Assembly (NCBI GenBank): GCA_017397925.1
Contig: JAFQHO010000029.1
Span: 1-64,000 of the forward strand
DNA: 64,000 nt
Direction: 5' to 3'
Source: Ruminococcus sp.
Lineage (GTDB): Bacteria; Bacillota; Clostridia; Oscillospirales; Ruminococcaceae
Part shown: positions 52,464 through 60,696 of the stretch, in pieces
Layout: each line of letters starts with the position of its first letter
Numbering within the stretch: the first letter of the stretch is position 1
Notes under the pieces: generated by a model
What the model saw: the letters and a program-made list of their open reading frames with translations, nothing else
Told to the model about the DNA's origin: nothing
Database searches by the model: none
Program-made: the position numbers and the translations under genes

Positions 52464-52661
52464 ATGAATGATTTTTACGGCTTTTTAATGGAGTTTTCTC
52501 AGGGAACAACGCCAAGAAAAGAACATCTTGAAAGAAGATACTCTGCTGAAAAAGTACAAGAAGCACTCGATAAAGGTTACATCATAGAGTACGGTAAAAC
52601 AAGTGAGGGTGAAACAAAGTATATGATAACGTCACTTGGCAAACAAATACGAGATGAATAA
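52464..52661 (+). CDS. Small winged-helix-like protein
   Basis: This 65-residue protein has a compact pattern of TPRKEHLERRYSAEKVQEAL, then GYIIEYGKTSEGETKYMITS and LGKQIRDE. The beta-hairpin wing and a final helix are as in small winged-helix domains. It may be a DNA-binding or protein-interaction module. It begins eight bases after the upstream gene and is followed by the zinc-ribbon/TPR gene after 12 bases. Family assignment is by pattern only. Confidence 0.7.
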   Translation: MNDFYGFLMEFSQGTTPRKEHLERRYSAEKVQEALDKGYIIEYGKTSEGETKYMITSLGKQIRDE

Positions 52662-52673
52662 GGAGAACATGAT

Positions 52674-54284
52674 ATGAAACAGTTGACTTGTGAGATGTGC
52701 GGAAGTACAGATTTGCTGAAACAGGAAGGCGTGTTTGTATGTCAGACCTGCGGTACGAAATATTCTGTTGAAGAAGCAAAGAAGATGATGATCGAGGGAA
52801 CGGTAGATGTATCCGGAAGCTCTGTTAAGATCGATAACACAGATTCTATCAACACATATATGTCCATGGCAGAAAATGCGTATAATGCAAGTAACACCGC
52901 AGAAGCAGAGGCATACTGCAATAGAGTTATTGAAATTGACCCTCAAAATTATGATGCATGGATGCTTAAGGGACAATCGGCTGGCTGGCAATCATCGTTA
53001 GCTAATATAAGGCTTGGCGAAGCGATAAACTGCTTTCTTAATGCAATTCAATTTGCTCCTGAAGAACCGCAGCCTATTAAACTTGATCTTATGGGTACAG
53101 AAGTCGATGCAACGGTTGATATTCGCAAAAGGTTAATTGACAAAGCAACCGAAGAAATCAAAAATATATCTGTCGCACTTGTTAAACTTCAGGGAGATAG
53201 ATTTGCGAAATGGCCTGATGTAGACGAAGAAAACGGTTTGTTAAATGTAGTAAATGCGATTTGTCAACCAGTACTTATTTATATGAAAGCCGTTCTTACT
53301 CCAGTTGATATTATGCCCGCTATTGCAACTGCAATAAACAACTCAGTTATGGATGCATGGAATAATATTGTTGTACCTGAATATATAAATGATGATGATA
53401 CCGGACATCCAAGTGATTATGCCTTTAGCAAGCTTCTTGAACGCGCTGGTCACTGTGCGTCTTTGTTAGAATACGCCATTGGATTATCTGATGATGACGA
53501 TGAATCTGATATTATACGGTATAAGAACTTAATAGCTATTCACGAACGTTGTATTTCAAGCTGTTCGTGGGATTATAAGCATGAAACATACGCAGCGAGC
53601 TATAGTCTTTGGGACGGTTCACCTAATTATGCAACAAAAAAGGTTTGGTATAAAAACAAGACTCTTACAGACTCTGCTATAGCAAACAGACGAGCTTCTA
53701 TTTCTCAATATAGGTCTAAGATCACACAGTGTGAGGCTAATGTAAGGGCTAAAAAGCAGCGTGAAGCAGAGGAAAAAAGGAGACAACAGGAAGAAGAGCG
53801 TCGTAGAAAGGAACAGGAACAGCGTGAGCGAAACCAAGCTTATTGGGCAGAGCACGCCGAAGAAAAACAACAGCTTGAATCCGAACGTAATACATTGCAA
53901 GCGCAGCTTAAACAGCTTCAGGAACAGGTTGCTCCTTATGACCGTGAGATAGCAAAATGGCAAAAGAAGCGTGAAGCAGACACTCCTGCTCAAGAAGAAA
54001 AGAAAACAGTTGAAAAACAGGTTTCCCTTTTGAGAAGTGAGCAAAGCAGTCTGGGCATTTTTAAGGGTAAGGAGAAGAAGGCTTTACAAGCTCAGATCGA
54101 TGAACTTAGCTCTCGCCTTCCTGCAATCAATGAATCTATAGAGGCAGAAGAAAAAGAGCAAATCAAGATGTGTAACGGCAAAATCAGAGAGATCGAACAG
54201 CAGGCAAAACCTATCAAGGATAAAATCGCCGCCGCAGAAAAGCGTATTAACGAAATCAAGGCAGAGCTTACGAAGAATAGATAA
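52674..54284 (+). CDS. Zinc-ribbon, TPR and coiled-coil protein
   Basis: The 536-residue protein starts with a zinc ribbon (CEMCGSTDLLKQEGVFVCQTCG, about 6-27). A TPR-like segment (about 60-130: AENAYNASNTAEAEAYCNR and IDPQNYDAWMLKGQ) is followed by a helical middle region. A long highly charged coiled coil runs from about 345 to 535 (KKQREAEEKRRQQEEERRRK and onward). No enzyme motif is seen. Similar zinc-ribbon/TPR proteins are often encoded with SPFH proteins in Firmicutes. AAGGAG lies eight bases before ATG. Likely a scaffold or sensor. Confidence 0.8.
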   Translation: MKQLTCEMCGSTDLLKQEGVFVCQTCGTKYSVEEAKKMMIEGTVDVSGSSVKIDNTDSINTYMSMAENAYNASNTAEAEAYCNRVIEIDPQNYDAWMLKGQSAGWQSSLANIRLGEAINCFLNAIQFAPEEPQPIKLDLMGTEVDATVDIRKRLIDKATEEIKNISVALVKLQGDRFAKWPDVDEENGLLNVVNAICQPVLIYMKAVLTPVDIMPAIATAINNSVMDAWNNIVVPEYINDDDTGHPSDYAFSKLLERAGHCASLLEYAIGLSDDDDESDIIRYKNLIAIHERCISSCSWDYKHETYAASYSLWDGSPNYATKKVWYKNKTLTDSAIANRRASISQYRSKITQCEANVRAKKQREAEEKRRQQEEERRRKEQEQRERNQAYWAEHAEEKQQLESERNTLQAQLKQLQEQVAPYDREIAKWQKKREADTPAQEEKKTVEKQVSLLRSEQSSLGIFKGKEKKALQAQIDELSSRLPAINESIEAEEKEQIKMCNGKIREIEQQAKPIKDKIAAAEKRINEIKAELTKNR

Positions 54285-54302
54285 AGCAATCTTCAAAATC
54301 GG

Positions 54303-54331
54303 TTGAAATATTTGTCGAAACATGTTATAAT
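54303..54331 (+). promoter_or_regulatory. Promoter of the HEPN-like two-gene unit
   Basis: TTGAAA at 54303-54308, a 17-bp spacer, and TATAAT at 54326-54331. The -10 box touches the palindrome at 54332. Confidence 0.75.
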
Positions 54332-54365
54332 AGTATCGGAGATACATGGTTGTATTTCCGATACT
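54332..54365. promoter_or_regulatory. 34-bp palindrome at the start point (operator or terminator)
   Basis: AGTATCGGAGATACA and TGTATTTCCGATACT are 15-base arms pairing throughout with one G-T, around TGGT. It begins immediately after the -10 box and is followed by ATTTTT. It can be an operator over the start point, or a terminator for the upstream operon. Confidence 0.65.
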
Positions 54366-54385
54366 ATTTTTGTAGGTGATTACAT

Positions 54386-54739
54386 ATGAACAGACCGAGT
54401 GATATGTTTGATTTACTTGATAAGAGCGCCGAATTCTACAACTTCTTCATTGATATGGACAATCAACGCATACAGCAGGAGATCAATTGGCTCAATGACA
54501 ATTACGAAAACATATATGCACTAAGAGCGTATTTTCTGCGTTTTGCAAACCCTCGATATTTCGTTGGATATATGAATTACTTGAATTATCTGAATTCGCT
54601 CTCCGATAATGATATTCAATCGGCTGCTGAGAACAGAGCTAATGTGCTTTATGCTCATATGAAATATAATGAACAGCGTAAGATTGAGAACAAGCCGCTG
54701 AAAATGATTGCTGAGGAATTGAAACAGCATAATCTCTGA
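54386..54739 (+). CDS. Helical unknown protein upstream of the HEPN-like gene
   Basis: The product is 117 residues, predicted all-helical, rich in Asn, Tyr and charged residues, with no membrane helix. The FLRFANPRYFVGYMNYLNYL segment is striking for its aromatic content. TAGGTG precedes the ATG. It ends 23 bases before the HEPN-like gene and starts just behind a promoter with a start-point palindrome. By analogy with toxin-antitoxin operons it could be an antitoxin or regulator; the sequence gives no direct proof, and no MNT-type motif is present. Confidence 0.75.
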   Translation: MNRPSDMFDLLDKSAEFYNFFIDMDNQRIQQEINWLNDNYENIYALRAYFLRFANPRYFVGYMNYLNYLNSLSDNDIQSAAENRANVLYAHMKYNEQRKIENKPLKMIAEELKQHNL

Positions 54740-54762
54740 TATTATGGGTGGAGGAAGTTAAG

Positions 54763-55338
54763 ATGAAGTACTATACAAGTAAAAACCCCGAATGGCTTAA
54801 TATATTAGCACCAGAAGAGTTTAACGATGAAGAACTATTTCGAATAGTGATTTTTTATGTTTTTCATTCTCCCTGTGAAGGATTATCTGCTATGGGCAAA
54901 ACACTATCAAGTTATGGTTGGAACACGCCGTGGTCGAAACCATTCTATTTAAATAAACAATTGAAGGCTTCCGCTTCAAATTTTGAAATATTGTTCTCAG
55001 CTAATAATTATGATGCTATGTCTGAAGCTTTGGAGAAAGCCGAAATGACCGATGATTTCCCGTCTAATTTAGAAAGAGAACGGATTTGTTTCTATAACAA
55101 TCAGAAAAACCAGTTTATGAGTGTGTTCTATCATATTAGAAACGCTTTTGCACATGGGCGTCTCAATATTTTTGATGTTAATGGGGATTGTACATTTGTT
55201 CTTGAAGATGTTAATTCTCGTATGAAGAATTCAAATGGAGATATTGCTGTTTCAGCGCGAATGATACTAAAAAAGCAAACACTACTTAGTTGGATTGATA
55301 TTATTGAAAATGGTGAAACAGCGTATAATAAGCAATAA
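54763..55338 (+). CDS. HEPN-like protein (Rx4H motif)
   Basis: This 191-residue helical protein has FYHIRNAFAHGRLNI at about residue 126, which contains R-N-A-F-A-H, the Rx4-6H signature of HEPN ribonucleases and of HEPN-like families such as pEK499 p136. HEPN domains are common toxins and defence effectors. The ATG at 54763 lies eight bases after GGAGG; a GTG five codons earlier overlaps that site. It is the second gene of a two-gene unit and is followed by a hairpin terminator just inside the right end of the element. Confidence 0.75.
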   Translation: MKYYTSKNPEWLNILAPEEFNDEELFRIVIFYVFHSPCEGLSAMGKTLSSYGWNTPWSKPFYLNKQLKASASNFEILFSANNYDAMSEALEKAEMTDDFPSNLERERICFYNNQKNQFMSVFYHIRNAFAHGRLNIFDVNGDCTFVLEDVNSRMKNSNGDIAVSARMILKKQTLLSWIDIIENGETAYNKQ

Positions 55339-55342
55339 AGAT

Positions 55343-55373
55343 AGGCAGATACCTCAATGTGAAGTATCTGCCT
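55343..55373 (+). terminator. Terminator after the HEPN-like gene
   Basis: AGGCAGATAC and GTATCTGCCT form a perfect 10-bp stem with an 11-base loop, then GTTCTGTTT. Confidence 0.7.
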
Positions 55374-55418
55374 GTTCTGTTTCATAGCCTGCTGTGAAGG
55401 TCTTTCATATTAGTTCTT

Positions 55419-55463
55419 TGAAAACTTCTATATGAGTACCGACCTAACCGTTTCAGGGGTCTT
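55419..55463 (-). repeat. Right inverted repeat of the mobile element
   Basis: The reverse complement begins AAGACCCCTGAAAC and contains GGTACTCATATAGAAGTTTT. It matches 42437-42481 at 33 of 45 positions. It ends six bases from the murA stop codon. Confidence 0.65.
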
Positions 55464-55468
55464 ATTAC

Positions 55469-56770
55469 TTATCCAACTGCCTTATCCGAATTCTTAGCAG
55501 CATTCTTATTATCAGGAACGCTTACCTTCTCAATTTCTGCGCCAAGCTGTCGGAGTTTACCCTCCATGCAGTCGTAACCACGCTCAATGTGGAATATATC
55601 CTCAATTTCAGTAACGCCGGAAGCCGCAAGTCCGGCTATAATCAGAGCCGCACCGGCACGGAGGTCGCAAGCCTTTACAGGAGCGCCCATAAGCTTACCT
55701 GTGCCCTCAATAAGAGCAACCTTGCCATTTACAGTGATATCAGCACCCATACGTCTTAACTCGTCAACATAGCCGAAACGCTGGTCCCAGATATTCTCTG
55801 TTATAATACTTGTTCCCTCTGCAAGAGTGAGGAGAGTTGCAATCTGTGACTGCATATCAGTGGGGAAACCAGGATGCGGAGCAGTCTTTACATTAGCCTT
55901 AACGAGCGGGCCGTCAACCCATACTCTTATGCTGTCGTCATACTGCTCTATATTTACACCGATTTTCTCCATTTTCTTTGTAATTGATTCAAGATGCTTA
56001 GGGATAACGTTTTTTATAACAGCGTCGCCCTTGGTGGCCGCAATTGCAGCCATAAATGTACCTGCTTCAATCTGGTCAGGAATAACGGCATATGTGGCGC
56101 CGTGGAGTCTTTCCACGCCTCTGATTTTAATAACATCCGTACCTGCACCCATAATATTAGCTCCCATAGAGTTGAGGAAGTTTGCAAGGTCAACGATATG
56201 AGGCTCCTTAGCAGCATTTTCAATAACCGTAAGTCCCTCCGCCTTGACAGCTGCAAGCATAGCATTCATAGTTGCACCAACTGTTACAACATCGAAGAAT
56301 ATGGGGTTTCCGCTGAGCTTATCAGCTGTGAGGTCAATCATACCCTGCGAAAGGTTGTATTCAGCTCCAAGTGCTGAAAATGCCTTAAGATGCTGGTCAA
56401 TTGGACGAGCTCCGAGAGGACATCCGCCCGGCATTGATACTCTTGCCTTGTTGAATTTTCCAAGTAACGCGCCAAGGAAATAGTAAGAAGCTCTCATTTT
56501 TCTTGCTGTTTCGTAGGGGACGCAGCAGCTGTGAATTGAAGTGGGGTCAATACGATAAGTATTATTTCCCAATTTCTCTATATCTGCACCCATTTCGCGG
56601 AGTATGCGCAGACATATATTAACATCGCTTATTGTAGGTACATTCTCGATAATACAAGGTTCATCTGAAAGTATTACAGCAGGAAGTATAGCAACAGCGG
56701 CATTTTTCGCTCCGCTTATTACAACCTCGCCTGTAAGACGACGACCGCCCTTTATCACAAATTTATCCAC
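55469..56770 (-). CDS. murA: UDP-N-acetylglucosamine 1-carboxyvinyltransferase
   Basis: It transfers enolpyruvate from PEP to UDP-GlcNAc, the first committed step of peptidoglycan synthesis and the fosfomycin target. The 433-residue protein has GGRRLTGEVVISGAKNAA at the start, the catalytic Cys in MPGGCPLGARPIDQH at about residue 117 (so it should be fosfomycin-sensitive), and DLRAGAALIIAGLAA at about 370. It starts at GTG after AAGGAG. The mobile element begins directly after its stop codon. Confidence 0.97.
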   Translation of the reverse strand: MDKFVIKGGRRLTGEVVISGAKNAAVAILPAVILSDEPCIIENVPTISDVNICLRILREMGADIEKLGNNTYRIDPTSIHSCCVPYETARKMRASYYFLGALLGKFNKARVSMPGGCPLGARPIDQHLKAFSALGAEYNLSQGMIDLTADKLSGNPIFFDVVTVGATMNAMLAAVKAEGLTVIENAAKEPHIVDLANFLNSMGANIMGAGTDVIKIRGVERLHGATYAVIPDQIEAGTFMAAIAATKGDAVIKNVIPKHLESITKKMEKIGVNIEQYDDSIRVWVDGPLVKANVKTAPHPGFPTDMQSQIATLLTLAEGTSIITENIWDQRFGYVDELRRMGADITVNGKVALIEGTGKLMGAPVKACDLRAGAALIIAGLAASGVTEIEDIFHIERGYDCMEGKLRQLGAEIEKVSVPDNKNAAKNSDKAVG

Positions 56771-56814
56771 TTTATTCTCTCCTTAATTGCAGTCAAAAGC
56801 ACACTGCACATCTT

Positions 56815-58413
56815 TTATTCTGCCTCTGCTGTTGTAGCTTCTGCTGTAATTTCTTCTGTTGTTTCTTCTGTATTTTCAGTAGTTTCTATCTCTGTATCGG
56901 TATTTTCCTCAGTTTCAGAGGTGTTTTCTGTATCTGTTTCCTCTGCATCATCTGTGCTGTAATCGGAAATATACCACTTTATTTCACTTCCGTCGTATTC
57001 TTCAACAGTAACTGATTCCATAACAACGTCTGCAAGAGGCTTATCGTCGTCATCTGTTAAGGTTTTCTGTATCTCAAAAACAACGTCAAGACCGTCAATA
57101 ACCTGTCCAAAAACAGTATAGCCGCCGTCAAGGAAAGGAGTACCGCCTGTTTTTTTATAAACTTCCTTTACTGTATCACGGAAATTATATCCTTTTTCTG
57201 CAAGGTCAGCAAAACCTGCGTCGTCGTAAACTTCACCTGTAACAATATAGAACTGACTGCCGTTTGTAGCTGTAGAGCCTGAATTTGCGTATGCTACAGC
57301 ACCTGCAGCGTGAATAAGGTTATAGTACTTGCCGCCGTCGAAAGAACCGCCCCAGGTAGACTCGCCGCCCATACCGTTGCCCTCAGGGTCACCGCCCTGA
57401 ATCATAAAGTCCTTGATAATTCTGTGGAATGTAAGTCCGTCATAGTAGCCGCTTTTAGCAAGCTCAATGAAGTTTTCAGAAGCCTTAGGTGCAGCCTCAG
57501 GGAAAACGCGGAATTTAACAGTTCCGTAGTCCTTGAAGTTAATAACAACGATTTCATCGCCTTTTTCAGGAGCTGTGAAGTTAAGAGGAGTTGCATCCTC
57601 AGGATTTTCGTAGTCATAGTCGCTGAGTGTCCACTTGATAGGCTCACCGTTGTACTTTGAAAGCTTTACAGACTCCATAACAACGTCGTTAAGGGGCTTA
57701 TCGTTTGCGTCTGTAGCTGTGTACTGAATTTTGAAGATAACATCAAGGCCGTCAATAACCTGTCCGAAAACGGTATAATTGCCGTCAAGGAAAGGAGTAC
57801 CGCCATACTGCTTGTATAATTCCTTCTGATTTTCAGTGAATGAATAGCCATAACCCTCATATGTTGTGAAAAGAGTGTCATCAATGTTATGCTCACCTGT
57901 AACAATGTAGAACTGGCTGCCGTTTGTGTCTGTAGAACCTGAATTTGCATAAGCAAGAGCACCTGTAACGTGAGCAAGGGCAGGATTTGTACCGCCGTCG
58001 AATTTACCGCCCCAGGCAGATTCACCGCCTGTACCGTTGCCGTTTGGGTCACCGCCCTGAATCATAAAGTCCTTGATAATTCTGTGGAATGTAAGTCCGT
58101 CATAGTAGCCTTTTTCGATAAGCTGTGTGAAGTTATCGCAGGCTGTAGGCGCATAATCGGGGAAAAGTCTGATTTTTACAGTACCGTAGTCCTTGAAATT
58201 GATTTCAACGATAGTATCTCCATTTTCAGGCGCTGTAAAGTTAACAATCTCCACATTTTCAGCAGGCTTTGTATCAGCTTCGCTTTCGCCGATAACAATC
58301 TTGGAAGATTCACCTTCTGTTGTATTTGTTTCAGTGAATGTCTTTCCGCAGGCTGTAAGCATTGAAGCTGCTGTAAGTCCGCATACTGCAAGGGTTAAAA
58401 ACTTTTTATTCAT
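56815..58413 (-). CDS. Lipoprotein with two tandem cyclophilin PPIase domains
   Basis: The 532-residue protein has a signal peptide with lipobox LTAC at about residue 22. Two cyclophilin-type peptidyl-prolyl isomerase domains follow (about 70-260 and 285-480), each with LTFHRIIKDFMIQGGDP and NSGST-TNGSQFYIVTGE. The last 50 residues are a Thr/Glu-rich tail. It would act as a surface foldase. The two domains share a 65-bp identical DNA block (57386-57450 and 58046-58110), pointing to recent duplication or gene conversion. GAGG precedes ATG. A third cyclophilin gene lies just upstream. Confidence 0.93.
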   Translation of the reverse strand: MNKKFLTLAVCGLTAASMLTACGKTFTETNTTEGESSKIVIGESEADTKPAENVEIVNFTAPENGDTIVEINFKDYGTVKIRLFPDYAPTACDNFTQLIEKGYYDGLTFHRIIKDFMIQGGDPNGNGTGGESAWGGKFDGGTNPALAHVTGALAYANSGSTDTNGSQFYIVTGEHNIDDTLFTTYEGYGYSFTENQKELYKQYGGTPFLDGNYTVFGQVIDGLDVIFKIQYTATDANDKPLNDVVMESVKLSKYNGEPIKWTLSDYDYENPEDATPLNFTAPEKGDEIVVINFKDYGTVKFRVFPEAAPKASENFIELAKSGYYDGLTFHRIIKDFMIQGGDPEGNGMGGESTWGGSFDGGKYYNLIHAAGAVAYANSGSTATNGSQFYIVTGEVYDDAGFADLAEKGYNFRDTVKEVYKKTGGTPFLDGGYTVFGQVIDGLDVVFEIQKTLTDDDDKPLADVVMESVTVEEYDGSEIKWYISDYSTDDAEETDTENTSETEENTDTEIETTENTEETTEEITAEATTAEAE

Positions 58414-58466
58414 AAAATATACCTCTTTTCACAGGTCTTTGGTTTTTACTCGTTAAATACCGGCCA

Positions 58467-58500
58467 ACTGTTATATACTGTTATATACTGTTATACAGTT
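58467..58500. repeat. Three ACTGTTATAT units upstream of the tandem cyclophilin gene
   Basis: AACTGTTATATACTGTTATA continues into TACTGTTATACAGTT: three 10-bp units ending in an inverted arm. It shares AACTGTTATA with the inverted repeat at 20822. Confidence 0.6.
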
Positions 58501-58686
58501 TTTCAGTTGTTTTTATATTTTTATGATATTTTTTCATAATGTACAGTCATAAAGACAGCACAAAACTGACGGTAATAAATCCGCTAACTAATTCATTATA
58601 CAACATATAAAAGCTTTTGTAAATAGTTTCGGCAAATTTTTGGTAAATATATATGATACCTCAATGCCAAATACTGAGAAATACGT

Positions 58687-59478
58687 TTATTTTTCAGCCT
58701 TATAAACGTCAATTTTCACAGAATTTATCATAATATCCTCTTTCGGAACTTTATAAATTCCGCTGTTTTCCGTTTCAAGAGAAGCAAGCTTTTCAACTAC
58801 TTCAATGCCCTCATAGGTCTGTCCTATAACTGTAAGCTGCTGAGAAAAGTTCGGTATACCGCCATTTTCCGCAAATGCCTCTCCGAGTTCTTTATTCTGT
58901 GAAGCATCCATAAGCTGCTTTTTGGTTTCCTCATCAAATTCAATTGAATTTATCACTGCAAAGCGGCTGCCGTTGTAGTACATTCCGCCGCCAAACACTT
59001 TCTGCATAAATGTGCGGTCTACAGTGGTATTCATAGCGCATACAGCGCCTTTGAAAGGCCATAAATCCTGGTGAAGCTCACGCTCTATAAGCTCCCTGTC
59101 AACATCGTAACCCTCAGGCATTTCGCCGCTTTTCAGCTTGCTTCCTGCGGCGGAATATGCTCCGCTGTCGGAGTTGAATACATATGTGCCGTCATAGTAA
59201 CCCATTTCTGCAAGCTCTGTGAAGTTTTTCACTGCATTTGGGGATTGCTGGGGATACAGCACAAATCTGAACTCGCCCAGAGTAGTGTCCACAATAGCTA
59301 TAGGTTCCCCTTCTTTCGGCGGTTCAAGCTGGATAAGCTTCATTGTATCGGGATCTATTTCAATAAATGAATTGTTGACGTTCTGCTGTGTCCGCGCATA
59401 AAGCAGGAATACTGTCAGCACCGCAAAAACTATGGCAGTTATTATCACAAAACGTGCAAGTCCGTTCTTTTTCTTCAT
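58687..59478 (-). CDS. Membrane-anchored divergent cyclophilin-like PPIase
   Basis: The 263-residue protein has one N-terminal TM helix (about 9-27), then a cyclophilin-like domain with VDTTLGEFRFVLYPQQSP at about residue 62 and NAVKNFTELAEMGYYDGTYV. The usual FHRxxxxFMxQGGD block is missing or degenerate (FNSDSGAYSAAGSK), so catalytic activity is doubtful. It lies upstream of the tandem cyclophilin lipoprotein on the same strand, and the two may serve the same extracytoplasmic folding job. AAGGA precedes ATG. Confidence 0.85.
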   Translation of the reverse strand: MKKKNGLARFVIITAIVFAVLTVFLLYARTQQNVNNSFIEIDPDTMKLIQLEPPKEGEPIAIVDTTLGEFRFVLYPQQSPNAVKNFTELAEMGYYDGTYVFNSDSGAYSAAGSKLKSGEMPEGYDVDRELIERELHQDLWPFKGAVCAMNTTVDRTFMQKVFGGGMYYNGSRFAVINSIEFDEETKKQLMDASQNKELGEAFAENGGIPNFSQQLTVIGQTYEGIEVVEKLASLETENSGIYKVPKEDIMINSVKIDVYKAEK

Positions 59479-59713
59479 TTCTATCCGTTCCTTTTCGCAA
59501 TTTTATCCATTTTATATTATAACACTATTTTAATGAAAATGTCAAGGAGTTATGATTTTTTAATGTATTTTCTTTATGCCGAGTATTTGATGGTAAGAGC
59601 GCAGTATTTTATTGTACGATACCGTATTGACAAGGCTTGTCGTTGCAATACACAAAGAAACGCCATAATATTTGTTGGATTTCACTGAATTTTTATTAAA
59701 TATGAGGAAACAT

Positions 59714-59742
59714 TTGCAACGCTGTGAGGTTTATGGTATAAT
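59714..59742 (+). promoter_or_regulatory. Promoter of the EamA/NhaC operon
   Basis: TTGCAA at 59714-59719, a 17-bp spacer, and TATAAT at 59737-59742, about 25 bp before the ATG. Confidence 0.7.
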
Positions 59743-59772
59743 AAGTAGGAATTATGAAACGGAGATTGATAT

Positions 59773-60696
59773 ATGAAACAAAAACTGAAAGGAAATATAA
59801 TCCTGCTTATCACCGCTATTATATGGGGTACGGCATTTGTCGCCCAAAGCGAGGGTATGAATTATGTTGAACCTTTTACATATAATGCCGTGCGGACGCT
59901 TATCGGCGGTATCGTCCTTATACCCATTATCGCTATTTTCCAACGCGGCGGGGTTTCATCGGAAAACGGTGCAAAATCGCAGAAAACAACTATAATCGGT
60001 GGTATTGTATGCGGAATATTCCTTTTCATTGCAGGGTCATTCCAGCAATGCGGAATTGCTATGACTACTGCAGGAAAAGCCGGCTTCATAACCGCCCTTT
60101 ATGTGACTATTGTCCCCCTTATTGAAGTTATATTGTACCGAAAATCAAGCCTTAAAGTCTGGCTGTGCGTATTTCTCGCCCTCGCAGGCTTTTATATGCT
60201 GTGTATCAAAGAGGGATTTACCATAGGCAAGGGCGATTTGCTTGTGCTGTGCGGTGCTTTCTTCTATGCAGGACATATTATGGTAATTGACCGCTTCAAC
60301 GAAAAGAATGCAGATGGTATGAAAATGTCCTGTATACAGTTCTTCACGGCCGGATTGCTTATGACTGTATGTATGTTCATTTTTGAAAATCCCGAAATAA
60401 ACGCAATAATGGACGCTAAATATACTATTTTGTATGCAGGTATTATGTCCTGCGGTGCGGCTTATACATTGCAGATAATCGGACAGAGATACACCGACCC
60501 TACCTCTGCAACGCTTATTATGAGCCTTGAATCTGTATTTGCTGCTCTTTCAGGTTGGATAATCCTCAGCGAATCCCTTTCAATAAAAGAACTTTTCGGC
60601 TGCACACTGGTATTTGCTGCCGTTATTCTGAGCCAGTTGGGAGCTTCATCTCTCCCTGAAATAAAGATTAACAAATCCAAAGGAGAAAAAACATGA
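59773..60696 (+). CDS. EamA-family (DMT) exporter
   Basis: This 307-residue protein has ten hydrophobic helices in two EamA repeats (about 5-140 and 155-295). TAIIWGTAFVAQSEGM is at the start and SLESVFAALSGWIILSE near residue 258, typical of drug/metabolite transporters. The substrate is unknown; amino acid or metabolite export is common. GGAG lies eight bases before ATG. Its stop overlaps the antiporter start (ATGA), so the two are coupled. Confidence 0.92.
   Translation: MKQKLKGNIILLITAIIWGTAFVAQSEGMNYVEPFTYNAVRTLIGGIVLIPIIAIFQRGGVSSENGAKSQKTTIIGGIVCGIFLFIAGSFQQCGIAMTTAGKAGFITALYVTIVPLIEVILYRKSSLKVWLCVFLALAGFYMLCIKEGFTIGKGDLLVLCGAFFYAGHIMVIDRFNEKNADGMKMSCIQFFTAGLLMTVCMFIFENPEINAIMDAKYTILYAGIMSCGAAYTLQIIGQRYTDPTSATLIMSLESVFAALSGWIILSESLSIKELFGCTLVFAAVILSQLGASSLPEIKINKSKGEKT

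Noticed and set aside
45156-54284. CHAT protease and SPFH module as one known type III-E or gasdermin system
   Set aside because: No Cas7-11, CRISPR array or gasdermin-like gene is visible; the two loci are on opposite strands and separated by mobilisation genes.
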